A stretch of 46,928 nt of DNA from Candidatus Saccharimonadota bacterium (GCA_017514675.1 JAFWIY010000017.1:1-46928); one strand, 5' to 3'. Shown: positions 14,842 to 22,725, numbered from the stretch's first letter. A program made the numbers and translations. The notes: a model not told the origin generated them from the sequence alone.

Positions 14842-16452
14842 ATGACAGAAAAAGCTATTTCGCTACAGAATCAAGTCGAGAATAAGTGGACATCTTTAGA
14901 AAAATATGAGCAGCAATCAAATCCATCAAGACTGCGGAGATTTGGTCAAAAAATACACAGACTATTTATCGGGCAGACCGCCGAAGCGCGCCAGCAAGAA
15001 GTCGTGGAGGCAGTGGAGGAAAGCTCAATCGAGCAGTTGCCCGAAATAGATCCAGATCGCGAACAACTTGCTAAAGAGATGAGTGAAGCACGAAGTAGGT
15101 TCGAGAAAAGCAAAAAGGAAAAATTCCAAATTCAAAGAGCACAAGAGCTCACAGAGCGAGATTTTAATTCTCGCTTGCTAAAAGTAGATGATCTAGATGA
15201 ACAAATTTTAGCCGGGAATCCAGAGGTTAGTAAGCGCAGTATTGAATTTGAGGGACAAGAAATACCGGTATATGATTTGAAAGGTATTCCGTATGCGCTA
15301 TTTACTACGGTAGTTGATTATAAAAATAAGAAAGACACGGCCACTAGACATGACACGGCCATGAAGGTTTTAGAAGACCCATCTTTTTGGACTCAAACAT
15401 TTGAACAAGCATTTGGGGAGAATCGAATGGCAGACCCAGACTCCCTAGAAGAAAAAGCCAAAGATATGAGTACGACAATTTGTGGTTCATACAATAATTC
15501 GGAGACTAGGAGCAGAAGAAAATTTGTAAAAGATGGAAAACTAAGATACGGTTTCGACCATCTTGCCTCAGACTCCTTAATAATTGGCGGCACGAAAGAT
15601 CAGCAATCCGGGCGGATGGATGGCCTAAAACGGAGTAAAATAAAAAATTCAAGTCTAGTATGGGAGTTGGAGCAAGGAGAATACGATGGGGAATACGATG
15701 AAGTCGTAATCCGGCGGTATTCGGAGACCGGCCAGCCCAAACTCCCAGATTATATCGTGACTTATGATGGGCAAATCAGTGAAGAGACTAAGCGGCATGC
15801 GGCATATTTCAAAATACCAATTCTTAATATAGAGAACGCATACTATTCTGAGCGTGAAGAAAAAAAGGCAAGACGGCTACTTGACTCTATCTTCACGGAA
15901 AGCGACTATAGCATTGTCGACACAAATATTGCTAGCATCAAAAATAATTACCCTTACACAAAATCAGCTGGGTATTATCATGACAAGAACAGTATTGGCA
16001 GAAAAAGCGATAACAAATCATCTCTCCCAGATAGGGAGGAATATTTCGACGCCTCTCAGTCGGAATTTGCAAAGAGACTTGCATTCATCCAAGAAACCCT
16101 CCAAAAAGCTACCGAAAATATCAAAGAAATGACTCAAAATGGCGAAAAAGCTCCAGATGTCCCACCAGGATTTGATAAATTCGACATTTCAATTCGCAAA
16201 AAAGAAGATGGAGCCAGAAGACCAACGGATTGCGATTCTGTCGCGATAGACTTTCAACTAGATGGTAGCCAGCGTAAAGTTATTACTAATCTCTATGACG
16301 GCGAGCATATCTTAGACCCAGAAGCGGCTATCAAATACGGCATTATTAAGCAAGAAGATCTAGATGGTGCGGATAGTAGCCATTATTTAGCGATGTTGCC
16401 ACTAGCTCTTGATTACCTTGATGCGATGCAAAAAAACCACGAGGCAACCTAA
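14842..16452 (+). CDS. Large cytosolic protein of unknown function
   Basis: A 536-residue soluble protein, not recognised. The first 130 residues are helical and charged. Residues about 140-170 form a compact segment (IPVYDLKGIPYALFTTVVDYK). Around residues 235-250 it reads FDHLASDSLIIGG, and at about 300-325 PDYIVTYDGQISEETKRHAAYFKIPILNI, an alternating beta-alpha pattern that could be a nucleotide-related fold. The C-terminal 120 residues are mixed. It is leaderless (TGATATAAT, 6 bases, ATG). It is followed 33 bases later by an independent leaderless gene. The IP[IV]-rich segment is the best handle for remote homology search. Confidence 0.65.
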   Translation: MTEKAISLQNQVENKWTSLEKYEQQSNPSRLRRFGQKIHRLFIGQTAEARQQEVVEAVEESSIEQLPEIDPDREQLAKEMSEARSRFEKSKKEKFQIQRAQELTERDFNSRLLKVDDLDEQILAGNPEVSKRSIEFEGQEIPVYDLKGIPYALFTTVVDYKNKKDTATRHDTAMKVLEDPSFWTQTFEQAFGENRMADPDSLEEKAKDMSTTICGSYNNSETRSRRKFVKDGKLRYGFDHLASDSLIIGGTKDQQSGRMDGLKRSKIKNSSLVWELEQGEYDGEYDEVVIRRYSETGQPKLPDYIVTYDGQISEETKRHAAYFKIPILNIENAYYSEREEKKARRLLDSIFTESDYSIVDTNIASIKNNYPYTKSAGYYHDKNSIGRKSDNKSSLPDREEYFDASQSEFAKRLAFIQETLQKATENIKEMTQNGEKAPDVPPGFDKFDISIRKKEDGARRPTDCDSVAIDFQLDGSQRKVITNLYDGEHILDPEAAIKYGIIKQEDLDGADSSHYLAMLPLALDYLDAMQKNHEAT

Positions 16453-16485
16453 TTAAAGTCCTCGGCTGTATGCTATAATAAGTTT

Positions 16486-16968
16486 ATGTTTTGGAAAATC
16501 TTAATAGTTTTATTAATTTCAATGGTCCCACTAGTGGAACTTCGCGGCGCCATTCCGGTGGCGGTCGGTATGGACCTCGGCCTGCCGGAGTGGCTAGTCT
16601 TAATTGTGGCGATTATCGGCAACATTATTCCGGTACCGATTATCTATTTCTTCGCCCGCAAATTTTTAGAATGGGGAAGTAAGGTAAAATGGAAGCCACT
16701 CAAGCAGTTTTGTAACTTTTGTTTGAAAAAAGGCGAAAAAGCCGGGAACAAACTCTTAAAAAAAGTCGGCAATTACGGTATTTACTTTGCGCTATTTTTG
16801 TTTGTGGCGATACCTTTACCAGGCACCGGCGCCTGGACCGGCACTCTCGCTGCTAGCATTTTGAAACTAGACTTCAAGAAAACCATCATCGCCATCACTG
16901 CCGGCATTCTCGCCGCCGGGCTAATTATGCTGTTGGTCTCACTTGGGCTCTTTAAGTGGCTGTTTTAG
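16486..16968 (+). CDS. Small multi-drug export-type membrane protein (COG2426)
   Basis: A 160-residue polytopic membrane protein. The family signature MVPLVELRGAIPVA at about 12-25 and the PLPGTGAWTGTLAA motif at about 108-121 are both present, with four membrane segments and a central basic loop. The family is annotated as a putative small multidrug export protein, with distant likeness to DedA/SNARE-associated proteins; its transport role is not established. Leaderless: TGCTATAAT, 6 bases, ATG. Confidence 0.87.
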   Translation: MFWKILIVLLISMVPLVELRGAIPVAVGMDLGLPEWLVLIVAIIGNIIPVPIIYFFARKFLEWGSKVKWKPLKQFCNFCLKKGEKAGNKLLKKVGNYGIYFALFLFVAIPLPGTGAWTGTLAASILKLDFKKTIIAITAGILAAGLIMLLVSLGLFKWLF

Positions 16969-16981
16969 GATATATTAAAAC

Positions 16982-17230
16982 ATGAAACGCAAACTCAAAA
17001 TCCCTGGCATCTACAAACATTTCAAAGGCGATTTGTATTTGGCTGAAGATATTATTTATCACTCTGAAACTGGCGAAAAAATGGTTGCCTACCGTGCACT
17101 TTATGGCGACAATAAACTTTGGTGCCGGCCATACGACATGTTTCTTGAAGAAGTTGACCACGAAAAATACCCGGATGTAAAACAAAAATATCGTTTTGAG
17201 CTCCAAAATATTAAAAGTAAGGCAAAATAA
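16982..17230 (+). CDS. DUF1653 domain protein
   Basis: An 82-residue protein covering one DUF1653 domain: GIYKHFKGDLYLAEDI, then HSETGEKMVAYRALYGD and LWCRPYDMFLEEVDH. The function is unknown; the domain occurs widely as a stand-alone small protein. It starts 13 bases after the COG2426 gene, with an imperfect -10 (TATATT) just before it, so it may be cotranscribed or have its own leaderless start. Confidence 0.85.
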   Translation: MKRKLKIPGIYKHFKGDLYLAEDIIYHSETGEKMVAYRALYGDNKLWCRPYDMFLEEVDHEKYPDVKQKYRFELQNIKSKAK

Positions 17231-17400
17231 CACCCGGCCAGGCGTCGTGGATTTTCTTCTTAAAAGGCCAGTCTGTGGTTATTTCTTCGAAATAACCACA
17301 CCTTACTTCGTCATTCGGTATATTAAAATAAATTTTCAATATACACTCATTTCCTTGCAAGGGCGAACTTCGTTCGCGCCCGGCCCAGAGACAGTAATTA
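17231..17400. other. Intergenic region with three successive hairpins
   Basis: No gene is seen. Three inverted repeats follow each other: an 11-bp perfect stem with a CTTCG loop (17274-17284 with 17290-17300), GTATATT/AATATAC (17318-17324 with 17338-17344) and GGGCGAAC/GTTCG..GCCC (17361-17381). They lie just outside the proposed left edge of the integrated element. They could be a small structured RNA or stacked terminators. Confidence 0.45.
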
Positions 17401-17434
17401 ATAAAAATAATGCCCTAAGGGCATTCTTTTTATT
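17401..17434 (-). terminator. Terminator, probably the original one of tRNA-Asn
   Basis: Read on the minus strand, AATGCCC pairs with GGGCATT and is followed by ATTTTTATT. It sits directly downstream (minus strand) of the sequence GGGAGCCATT, which is the last 10 bases of the tRNA-Asn acceptor end plus TT. This is what one expects if it terminated tRNA-Asn before the element inserted. It also faces the DUF1653 gene and may serve both strands. Confidence 0.6.
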
Positions 17435-17444
17435 AATGGCTCCC
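17435..17444. repeat. Proposed left attachment repeat (attL core)
   Basis: AATGGCTCCC is identical to 25667-25676, which covers the 3' end of tRNA-Asn with its CCA. Sequences to either side differ. Confidence 0.55.
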
Positions 17445-17493
17445 GCTTGCTGACACATTGCTAACTCAAACTCCTAAGTATGGCTCATCCAAT

Positions 17494-17637
17494 ATGATGC
17501 GGATGAGGAAACTGGTGAATGATATTAGGTTCAGTGCCTCGGCTGATGCCGCTAGGGAGTGTTTTAATGATAACATACCGAAAGTTCTTATACAAGACAT
17601 CGAAGCAGTGATGTCCGAAGCGGTAAAACAGGTGTAA
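17494..17637 (+). CDS. Small protein of unknown function (47 aa)
   Basis: A 47-residue frame beginning MMRMRKLVNDIRFSASADAA and ending with an amphipathic helix (LIQDIEAVMSEAVKQV). It has the look of a short regulator or antitoxin but no motif is recognised. No good ribosome binding site is seen; several in-frame ATG codons allow other starts. It is the first gene inside the proposed left edge of the element and precedes a zinc-ribbon mini-protein and the toxin-like gene. Confidence 0.4.
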   Translation: MMRMRKLVNDIRFSASADAARECFNDNIPKVLIQDIEAVMSEAVKQV

Positions 17638-17655
17638 GAGAGGTATAATATGTGT

Positions 17656-17769
17656 ATGAGTTATGAAACTGAGCCAAGATACTGCGTAAACTGTGGTAAT
17701 CCGTTAGAAAACGCATCGGAAGTGTTCCTTTGCTGGATGTGCGAGGAGGAAGAAGAAGAGGGTTGCTAG
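17656..17769 (+). CDS. Mini zinc-ribbon protein (37 aa), leaderless
   Basis: A 37-residue protein with CVNCG and, 15 residues later, CWMC, enough to bind one zinc, followed by a run of six glutamates and a final Cys. TATAAT at 17644-17649 lies exactly 6 bases before the ATG at 17656, the spacing seen for leaderless genes in this window, which supports both the gene and this start over the ATG at 17650. Function unknown; such ribbons often bind nucleic acid or a partner protein. Confidence 0.5.
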   Translation: MSYETEPRYCVNCGNPLENASEVFLCWMCEEEEEEGC

Positions 17770-17879
17770 GCCGAAACTAATCTACCCCCGCCGCATACGG
17801 CGAGGGCTTAGAAAAGAGGTTTTTCCGCATCACCTATTATAGTAAAAGCGGATCAGATATGATAAAATAAGGAGTAATT

Positions 17880-18266
17880 ATGGAAAATGATTTTTCAGAG
17901 TGGATGGACGTAAAAGACAAACTGCACAAGGGCGGTGCTGTTACGAAATTTTCTGAAGGTCAGATTTGGTGGGCGGCACTTGGTAAGAATGTTGGCGTGG
18001 AAATCAACGGCAAACATAAAGATTATTCAAGGCCAGTAGTTATTTTCAAAAAACTTAGTCACCTCAGTTTTTTAGCCATTCCGCTCACTTCTCAGCCGCA
18101 TAGTGGCACCTGGTATGCTGAGTTTAATTTTAGGGGTAAACAAGAGTATGCTGTTCTTTCTCAGATACGAATGATGAGCGTTTCTCGCCTCTATAACCGT
18201 ATGGGGAAGCTTTCCACTGGCGATTTTAAGAAGATCCAGGCGGGCTTTAAGAAACTGATCAAGTAA
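17880..18266 (+). CDS. PemK/MazF-like toxin
   Basis: A 128-residue protein with the PemK/MazF fold pattern: GQIWWAALGKNVGVEI at about 27-42 (first strand and loop), SRPVVIFKK at about 50-58 (the conserved Arg-Pro), FLAIPLTSQ at about 64-72 and VLSQIRMMSVSRL at about 95-107. Family members are mRNA endoribonucleases held by an antitoxin encoded next door. Here no typical antitoxin overlaps the start; candidates are the 47-aa protein at 17494 or a predicted minus-strand RNA across its 3' end. An N-terminal extension of about 25 residues precedes the core. AAGGAG lies 7 bases before the start. Confidence 0.75.
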   Translation: MENDFSEWMDVKDKLHKGGAVTKFSEGQIWWAALGKNVGVEINGKHKDYSRPVVIFKKLSHLSFLAIPLTSQPHSGTWYAEFNFRGKQEYAVLSQIRMMSVSRLYNRMGKLSTGDFKKIQAGFKKLIK

Positions 18267-18316
18267 AAAAATACCTCCCAACCTTTCGGTTGGGAGAACG
18301 ACTAGTTGTCGAATAT
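18264..18316 (-). ncRNA. Predicted minus-strand sRNA at the toxin gene 3' end
   Basis: On the minus strand TTGCAT (18351-18346) and the extended -10 TGCTATAAT (TATAAT 18328-18323) are spaced by exactly 17 bases. About 20 bases after the predicted start near 18316, a stem CTCCCAACC/GGTTGGGAG (18296-18288 with 18283-18275) is followed by GTATTTTTTT. This gives an RNA of about 50 bases whose end reaches the toxin stop codon. The A/T distribution around the hairpin favours termination on the minus strand over the plus strand. It may be an antisense regulator; the small overlap makes that uncertain. Confidence 0.45.
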
Positions 18317-18394
18317 GCTTACATTATAGCAAATAATGCCAAAAAATGCAAGCCTAAACATAACCTTTTTTTGTTGCAACGTGAAGTTGTATGA

Positions 18395-18610
18395 TATAAT
18401 TAAATTGTTCCAGCATTTACATCTATAACAGGTCTACCCTGACAAGGTAGGTAAAGAATCAGATCCAGAGCGGGACACCCGCTCCAGTCGGTTTGATCGC
18501 CTGCTGTAGAAAGTGAGTGCTGGAACACCCATAGCGGGTGTTCCGCTTAGTTTAAGGAACCCTGCACTAATATCAAATAATAGCGGGTTCTTCGCTGGAG
18601 GTAATAAAAA
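18395..18610 (+). promoter_or_regulatory. Promoter and structured 5' leader RNA of the 18611 gene
   Basis: TGATATAAT (TATAAT 18395-18400) starts an RNA at about 18407. The RNA begins with GTTCCAGCA, which pairs with TGCTGGAAC at 18518-18526. Inside, CTATA.CAGG pairs with CCTG.TGTAG, and two hairpins form: CTACC/GGTAG (18435-18450) and GAGCGGG/CCCGCTC (18467-18484). The 3' strand of the closing stem shares GGAAC with a following hairpin, GGAACACCC/GGGTGTTCC (18522-18543), so the two compete, a hallmark of riboswitch-type leaders. A further stem GAACCC/GGGTTC ends just before GGAGGT at 18598. No known riboswitch class is recognised. Confidence 0.5.
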
Positions 18611-19762
18611 ATGAATGAATTCTTTTCGGGCGGAGGCAACGAAAACTCTGTCGAAAGTGCAGGCGACAATGATGTTAATTTAAACTTGGCGGTGGAAGCC
18701 GAACCTACGGAGAGCGTAAGGCCAGAAATAAACCTAACGGCTAAAAATAACATATATCGTGAAATTGCAAAAAATGCCTTAAAAAATTGGAACGGACTAT
18801 CAGAAAATGACGCTCAAGAAGCAGTAGCAGGAAAATCTGTTGAGGAACTAGAACAACAGGTATACGCTGGCGACTCCATTAAAGCCGCAGTGGGCGGAAT
18901 TTTTCACGCGTTAGAACGTAGAGGCGTAAAATTTGGTGATGAAGAACAAGGCTCTCTGCTCGAAAATATATTGAATGGAAGCAAGGATGCCGATCATTCC
19001 ATAATTAGAGACTTAAAAGACGGACTTAAACCGATGGCTAGATTGTCGGAAATTGATCCGACCAGCGAGAATTCTTTAGAGAATTTTACTCTTGATGTGC
19101 TTGAAGGTATTCACACCGACTGGATTAAGCATAATTCTAAAAAATTCTTCGACGAGAAGAGAGTTGATAAAATGTATCAGTTTATGCCGTTGGAATTGAT
19201 TGGATTTAAGGAAGCGAAGGCGGATAATTTATTCCTAGCTCCGATTCTCGAAGCGGTTGGCTTTAAAGTTGATGACAAAAGACTCGAAAAAGCTTACGAA
19301 GCAAGACAGCAGAAGTTTTTTGAGGAAAACGACTTGTTTGCAAGAGGAAAATTAGAGTCGTCGAGAACGCTACAGAAAATGTTTAGGATGAATTTCGAAA
19401 ATGAGGAAGTGCCAGAAGAGCTGAAAAAGATTGATGAGGCATTAACAGATTGGGAGTTCTGGAGAGATCGAAACCCTTCCAAGATCGCACGCCAAATTCG
19501 TGATAAAAATATCGACACCTTCTATAAGCGAGAAGGATTTGAGTCTAATTGGCCTTCGGTTTTGCGTGGATATTCCGACAGAAAGGGGAAGTATTACGAA
19601 GATCTAAAAATAGACACCCTCTTTGATGGCTGGCCAGCCGAACGCCTTAACATTCACTCAGCCAATGAATTCGTTAAAAACGGCATTAGTCTTGAAAAAG
19701 TCTTAAAAAAGCTACCGAGAAACATCATCGAGGAATTCTTATCTGAGGAAGGAGAAGCTTAA
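18611..19762 (+). CDS. Acidic soluble protein of unknown function (element gene)
   Basis: A 383-residue acidic, helix-rich protein, not recognised. Residues 1-45 are Asn/Glu/Ser-rich and probably disordered; the rest reads as an alpha-helical protein with segments such as LKNWNGLSENDAQEAV, KMYQFMPLELIGFKEAKADN and ALTDWEFWRDRNPSKIARQI. No cysteines or membrane segments are evident. GGAGGT stands 9 bases before the start, at the end of a long structured leader. It is immediately followed by the 19763 gene with no gap, so the two are cotranscribed and perhaps form a complex. Confidence 0.65.
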   Translation: MNEFFSGGGNENSVESAGDNDVNLNLAVEAEPTESVRPEINLTAKNNIYREIAKNALKNWNGLSENDAQEAVAGKSVEELEQQVYAGDSIKAAVGGIFHALERRGVKFGDEEQGSLLENILNGSKDADHSIIRDLKDGLKPMARLSEIDPTSENSLENFTLDVLEGIHTDWIKHNSKKFFDEKRVDKMYQFMPLELIGFKEAKADNLFLAPILEAVGFKVDDKRLEKAYEARQQKFFEENDLFARGKLESSRTLQKMFRMNFENEEVPEELKKIDEALTDWEFWRDRNPSKIARQIRDKNIDTFYKREGFESNWPSVLRGYSDRKGKYYEDLKIDTLFDGWPAERLNIHSANEFVKNGISLEKVLKKLPRNIIEEFLSEEGEA

Positions 19763-20665
19763 ATGAGTGAACGAACTGTAGCTGGAGCCTTAGCCCAGGA
19801 GCAAAAGCACGCCAATATGAATAATCACCTTATCGAGGACAGTATGCTGAAGGTAATTGGTAAGGTAAGTCTCGAGCAAATGCGTGAAGAACACAAGAGA
19901 GAAGATCTTTCGGAAGAATGGGATCATTTTGGCCGAGAGGTTCACATAGAGTGGGCGGAAGAAAGCAGTTCAGATTATATTAACTGGTTAGCCGAGACGA
20001 TGGAGTGGCGTAGGTCTAGACAGGGCGAAGATACTCCATTTATCGGTAGGCTAGGCGATATTGAATTTACGGTTAACCCGAAGAATCCGTCCCGAGTTTA
20101 TTTTGCGGGCGAAGATAATTTATCGTCGGCTACCATTGATAAGGATGATGAATATGTAGAATACGGATTCGAAGGATTCGAACCTAACATTCTTCGCTTT
20201 AACTATAATGCAAACGGTTTATCAGCCAGTGGTCTAAATCTTCGTAGAATTATACTTGTTACAAACGAAGGCGAGATTAACGAACAATATTCACTTTCGG
20301 AAGGAATTCACTTTTCTGGCGAAAGCCAACCATCCGAAATTGTTGCCGACTTCGTGAGTAATCATCCAGAATATGAAATAGGCGAAAGCGACAATACTTT
20401 TGTAAGAAGTAATATAGACCCTTTTGAATCTATAAGTAGTATAAGTAGTGAACCTCTAGATGGATTTAAGGTATGGTATAGGGATATTATTGACGGAGAG
20501 TATGCTCGTAAGATGAAGGAACGCGAGTTTGAACAAAGAGAAGGCCAAGACCCAAATTCTATTAAAACCTACGGCGACATTATCCCGTTTGCTGAGAAAT
20601 TCGGGGAACGATGCAGAAAGGTTTATAATATCGCTACCGCTGCTTACGAGAAGTCGCTGCGGTAA
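19763..20665 (+). CDS. Soluble protein of unknown function (element gene)
   Basis: A 300-residue acidic protein, not recognised. Its ATG directly follows the stop of the 18611 gene, with GAAGGAGAAG upstream as ribosome binding site. The N-terminal 90 residues are helical; residues about 90-200 look beta-rich (PFIGRLGDIEFTVNPKNPSRVYFAG ...), and the C-terminus is helical again. The pair may supply one function for the integrated element. No signal peptide. Confidence 0.6.
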   Translation: MSERTVAGALAQEQKHANMNNHLIEDSMLKVIGKVSLEQMREEHKREDLSEEWDHFGREVHIEWAEESSSDYINWLAETMEWRRSRQGEDTPFIGRLGDIEFTVNPKNPSRVYFAGEDNLSSATIDKDDEYVEYGFEGFEPNILRFNYNANGLSASGLNLRRIILVTNEGEINEQYSLSEGIHFSGESQPSEIVADFVSNHPEYEIGESDNTFVRSNIDPFESISSISSEPLDGFKVWYRDIIDGEYARKMKEREFEQREGQDPNSIKTYGDIIPFAEKFGERCRKVYNIATAAYEKSLR

Positions 20666-20793
20666 AAACTTTTGCGGTTTTGCAGGTTTTGCGTGTGAAT
20701 TGGGGGTTTTGGAGAGATATTTTTTCTCCGCCACTCTAGTAATATATACTCACATCAAAAAATGAGACCCCCCTTCCGTGTTAAGATAAAAAT
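20666..20793 (+). other. Short spacer with T/G-rich repeats, no gene
   Basis: It contains three near-tandem copies of TTTTGCRGG/TTTTGCGTG at about 20669-20698 and a weak hairpin GGAGA/TCTCC at 20711-20729. It ends with the TGTTAAGAT -10-like box 6 bases before the 20794 start. Confidence 0.4.
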
Positions 20794-21357
20794 ATGAAGA
20801 AAAACGGAAGACCTACGAAATACACCGAAGAGTTAGGCGATAAAATTGCAAGACATATCCTTGAAGGATTAACGATCAAGGATGCTTGCTACGGTGCTGG
20901 CATATCTGACGATACTTTTAGGAGATGGAGAGAAAAATACCCAGAGTTTAATAAGAAGGTAGTAGAGGCGAGTAATAAGCAATGGGAAAGCTCCGAGGCG
21001 ATTGCGAAGTATCATAGCGGCTATAGGCCTTACAGAAGGCCAAAAACGTATCTCAGCCCTGATTATGACGAAAATGTGCGTAAAGTATCATCTGTGCCAC
21101 AAAACCCCGCCAAAGAGCCTCTAATGCCGCCACGACCGCAATTCTGGATGGGGTTGCCAGTAAAATATCAGGCTCCTGATGGGGAGCTGGTGCCAACGCC
21201 GAGGTATTATAACGCCACCACCGATCGAGTCGAGTGGGTTGAACGAGATTTTCGTGGCAGATGCGTGTTTCATACTTGTCGATCAGAAACCTACGTCCGT
21301 AAGCTACAGGAACAAGCCTGGAGGGCTGAACTAGACTCCATCATCACCGTAATTTAA
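20794..21357 (+). CDS. HTH protein resembling phage terminase small subunits
   Basis: A 187-residue protein opening with GRPTKYTEELGDKIARHILEG and a helix-turn-helix (TIKDACYGAGISDDTFRRW, about 26-44) followed by KYPEFNKKVVEAS. This N-terminal layout is typical of phage terminase small subunits and related homeodomain-like DNA binders. The rest (residues 65-187, with many Pro, Tyr and Arg) is not recognised, and no terminase large subunit is present nearby, so packaging is not shown. Probably leaderless (TGTTAAGAT, 6 bases, ATG). Its stop overlaps the convergent HTH gene by 4 bases. Confidence 0.6.
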   Translation: MKKNGRPTKYTEELGDKIARHILEGLTIKDACYGAGISDDTFRRWREKYPEFNKKVVEASNKQWESSEAIAKYHSGYRPYRRPKTYLSPDYDENVRKVSSVPQNPAKEPLMPPRPQFWMGLPVKYQAPDGELVPTPRYYNATTDRVEWVERDFRGRCVFHTCRSETYVRKLQEQAWRAELDSIITVI

Positions 21358-21554
21358 TTTTTGCTACCGTCATCCATATTTTTTATAAAGGCCTCCACGT
21401 CTGAACGGCGATAACGTCGGGTGCGTTTTTCGCCGAGGCGTAAAGCTTTAAGGGTGCCATTAGCATCGTAGTTTCTCAAGGTGTTAGGGTGAAGATGGAG
21501 CATCTTGCTCACTTCTGTTAGGGTTAAAATATCAGATTCTGCTTCTTTTTTCAT
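21354..21554 (-). CDS. Excisionase-like helix-turn-helix protein
   Basis: A 66-residue protein with the MerR/excisionase-type winged HTH: LTLTEVSKMLHLHPNTLRNY followed by a wing GTLKALRLGEKRTRRYRRSDVEAFI. Such proteins act as recombination directionality factors or small repressors. The start at 21554 is chosen because TATAAT lies 7 bases upstream; longer readings run through the intergenic promoter. It is the only minus-strand gene within the element and faces the 21597 gene across a 42-base divergent promoter. With the serine recombinase in the same element, an excision or regulatory role is likely. Confidence 0.75.
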   Translation of the reverse strand: MKKEAESDILTLTEVSKMLHLHPNTLRNYDANGTLKALRLGEKRTRRYRRSDVEAFIKNMDDGSKN

Positions 21555-21596
21555 ACTTACTATTATATAACAAAAAGTGATATAATATTTCATAAT
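21555..21596. promoter_or_regulatory. Compact divergent promoter region of the element
   Basis: Two -10 boxes point away from each other within 42 bases: TATAAT on the minus strand at 21567-21562 for the HTH gene and TGATATAAT (21581-21586) for the 21597 gene. Each -35 region must overlap the other promoter, so a DNA-binding protein here would set the direction of transcription. Confidence 0.6.
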
Positions 21597-22544
21597 ATGA
21601 CAAAAGTTAAAACAAGCAGAGAAGAAAAGCAGAAAGCCCAAGATTATATAGAGGCCTACAATCTGCTAGCCAAAGGAATGGAGGTGTTGGGAGTTTTCGT
21701 TAGTTATCCTGCGATAAGAGAAAACCCTATTGTCAAAGGGCGGCTTGAACGAGCCTACATTTTATTAAAGAACGACTTTTTTAGTATATGTGATAGATAC
21801 CCAGGGTTTGATGACTGGAAAGAAAACATTTTCCGTGCGATTCCTAGACTAGGAGGCTCATATACTGTGGATTATATACAGGAGTGGGTAGAGGGGGAAT
21901 ATATAATGCCAGAGGAAGACCCTCGTCGTTACGGCGGTTCACACGCATATGAGGATGAACTGGCTATGATATCGGAGCAAATTTACACTGTTGATCCTGA
22001 CAAAAAGGATATTGATAAAATGCCAAAAGACTGCGTTTATCATAAATCTTACAACGAGGCCAATGAAGCGTTGATGGATGCGGAGGCCGCAAAAGAACTA
22101 TCGTGGAACAAAATTGAGGAATATACATTCGACTGGGACGATAAAAATGGAAAAATTACTATAAATGGCGTTTATAAGGTGATGAAAACGAAGCCAGGTT
22201 CTGGATCCGACACGCAAAAAATAATGGAACAATTGGCTAAGGAAAGAGCTGGCAAGACTTCGGTAGAATTTGAGCCGAAACTAAAAATTAGTAGCAATAA
22301 AAAGAGAACTCTATCTCACATTATAAGTGCAGAGTTAAAAATGGCAGGAGCACTCAAACCTATATTCTTTAAGGGGACAGAGGATAAGACGCTTCGCTTT
22401 CGCTCTCCTGTTAGTAGAGAGACCGTCGAAAACGAAAGGATTGAAGGGGTGGGGGAATTAGACTTGGCTATTATGCGTGCGAAAATTAGTGCTGGCGAAA
22501 TTGAACACTCCAACAATAAAAAGCAACAAAAGGCTGAAAAATAG
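21597..22544 (+). CDS. Protein of unknown function (element gene)
   Basis: A 315-residue charged protein, not recognised. The first 120 residues are helical (QDYIEAYNLLAKGMEVLGVF ... YPGFDDWKENIFRAIPRLGG). Residues about 180-200 hold a beta segment (YTFDWDDKNGKITINGVYKV) and the tail is lysine-rich. It is transcribed from the divergent promoter, with the ATG at about +4 of the predicted start site. It may be an element-specific early protein; nothing in the sequence names a reaction. Confidence 0.55.
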   Translation: MTKVKTSREEKQKAQDYIEAYNLLAKGMEVLGVFVSYPAIRENPIVKGRLERAYILLKNDFFSICDRYPGFDDWKENIFRAIPRLGGSYTVDYIQEWVEGEYIMPEEDPRRYGGSHAYEDELAMISEQIYTVDPDKKDIDKMPKDCVYHKSYNEANEALMDAEAAKELSWNKIEEYTFDWDDKNGKITINGVYKVMKTKPGSGSDTQKIMEQLAKERAGKTSVEFEPKLKISSNKKRTLSHIISAELKMAGALKPIFFKGTEDKTLRFRSPVSRETVENERIEGVGELDLAIMRAKISAGEIEHSNNKKQQKAEK

Positions 22545-22563
22545 TAAAAAAATAGCACAAAAA

Positions 22564-22725
22564 TATGGCTTATCTGGACTATATATTTTTATGGTATGGC
22601 TAGGGTATGGTAAATTATTGAATAATATGGCTAGGGTATGGTCAAAATGAAGTAGGTATATTTAATTCGGCATATCGCTCACAAGAATTTGGTAAAATAC
22701 CCCTGTAAAAAATAAAGATATGGCT
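22564..22725 (+). repeat. Iteron-like repeats upstream of the replication gene
   Basis: TATGGCT occurs four times (22564, 22595, 22626, 22719). The second and third are part of a 17-base direct repeat TATGGCTAGGGTATGGT (22595-22611 and 22626-22642) spaced by 31 bases, about three helical turns. The stretch 22545-22785 has no gene. Lying just before a replication-initiator-like gene, this is a candidate origin or autoregulatory operator. Confidence 0.6.
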
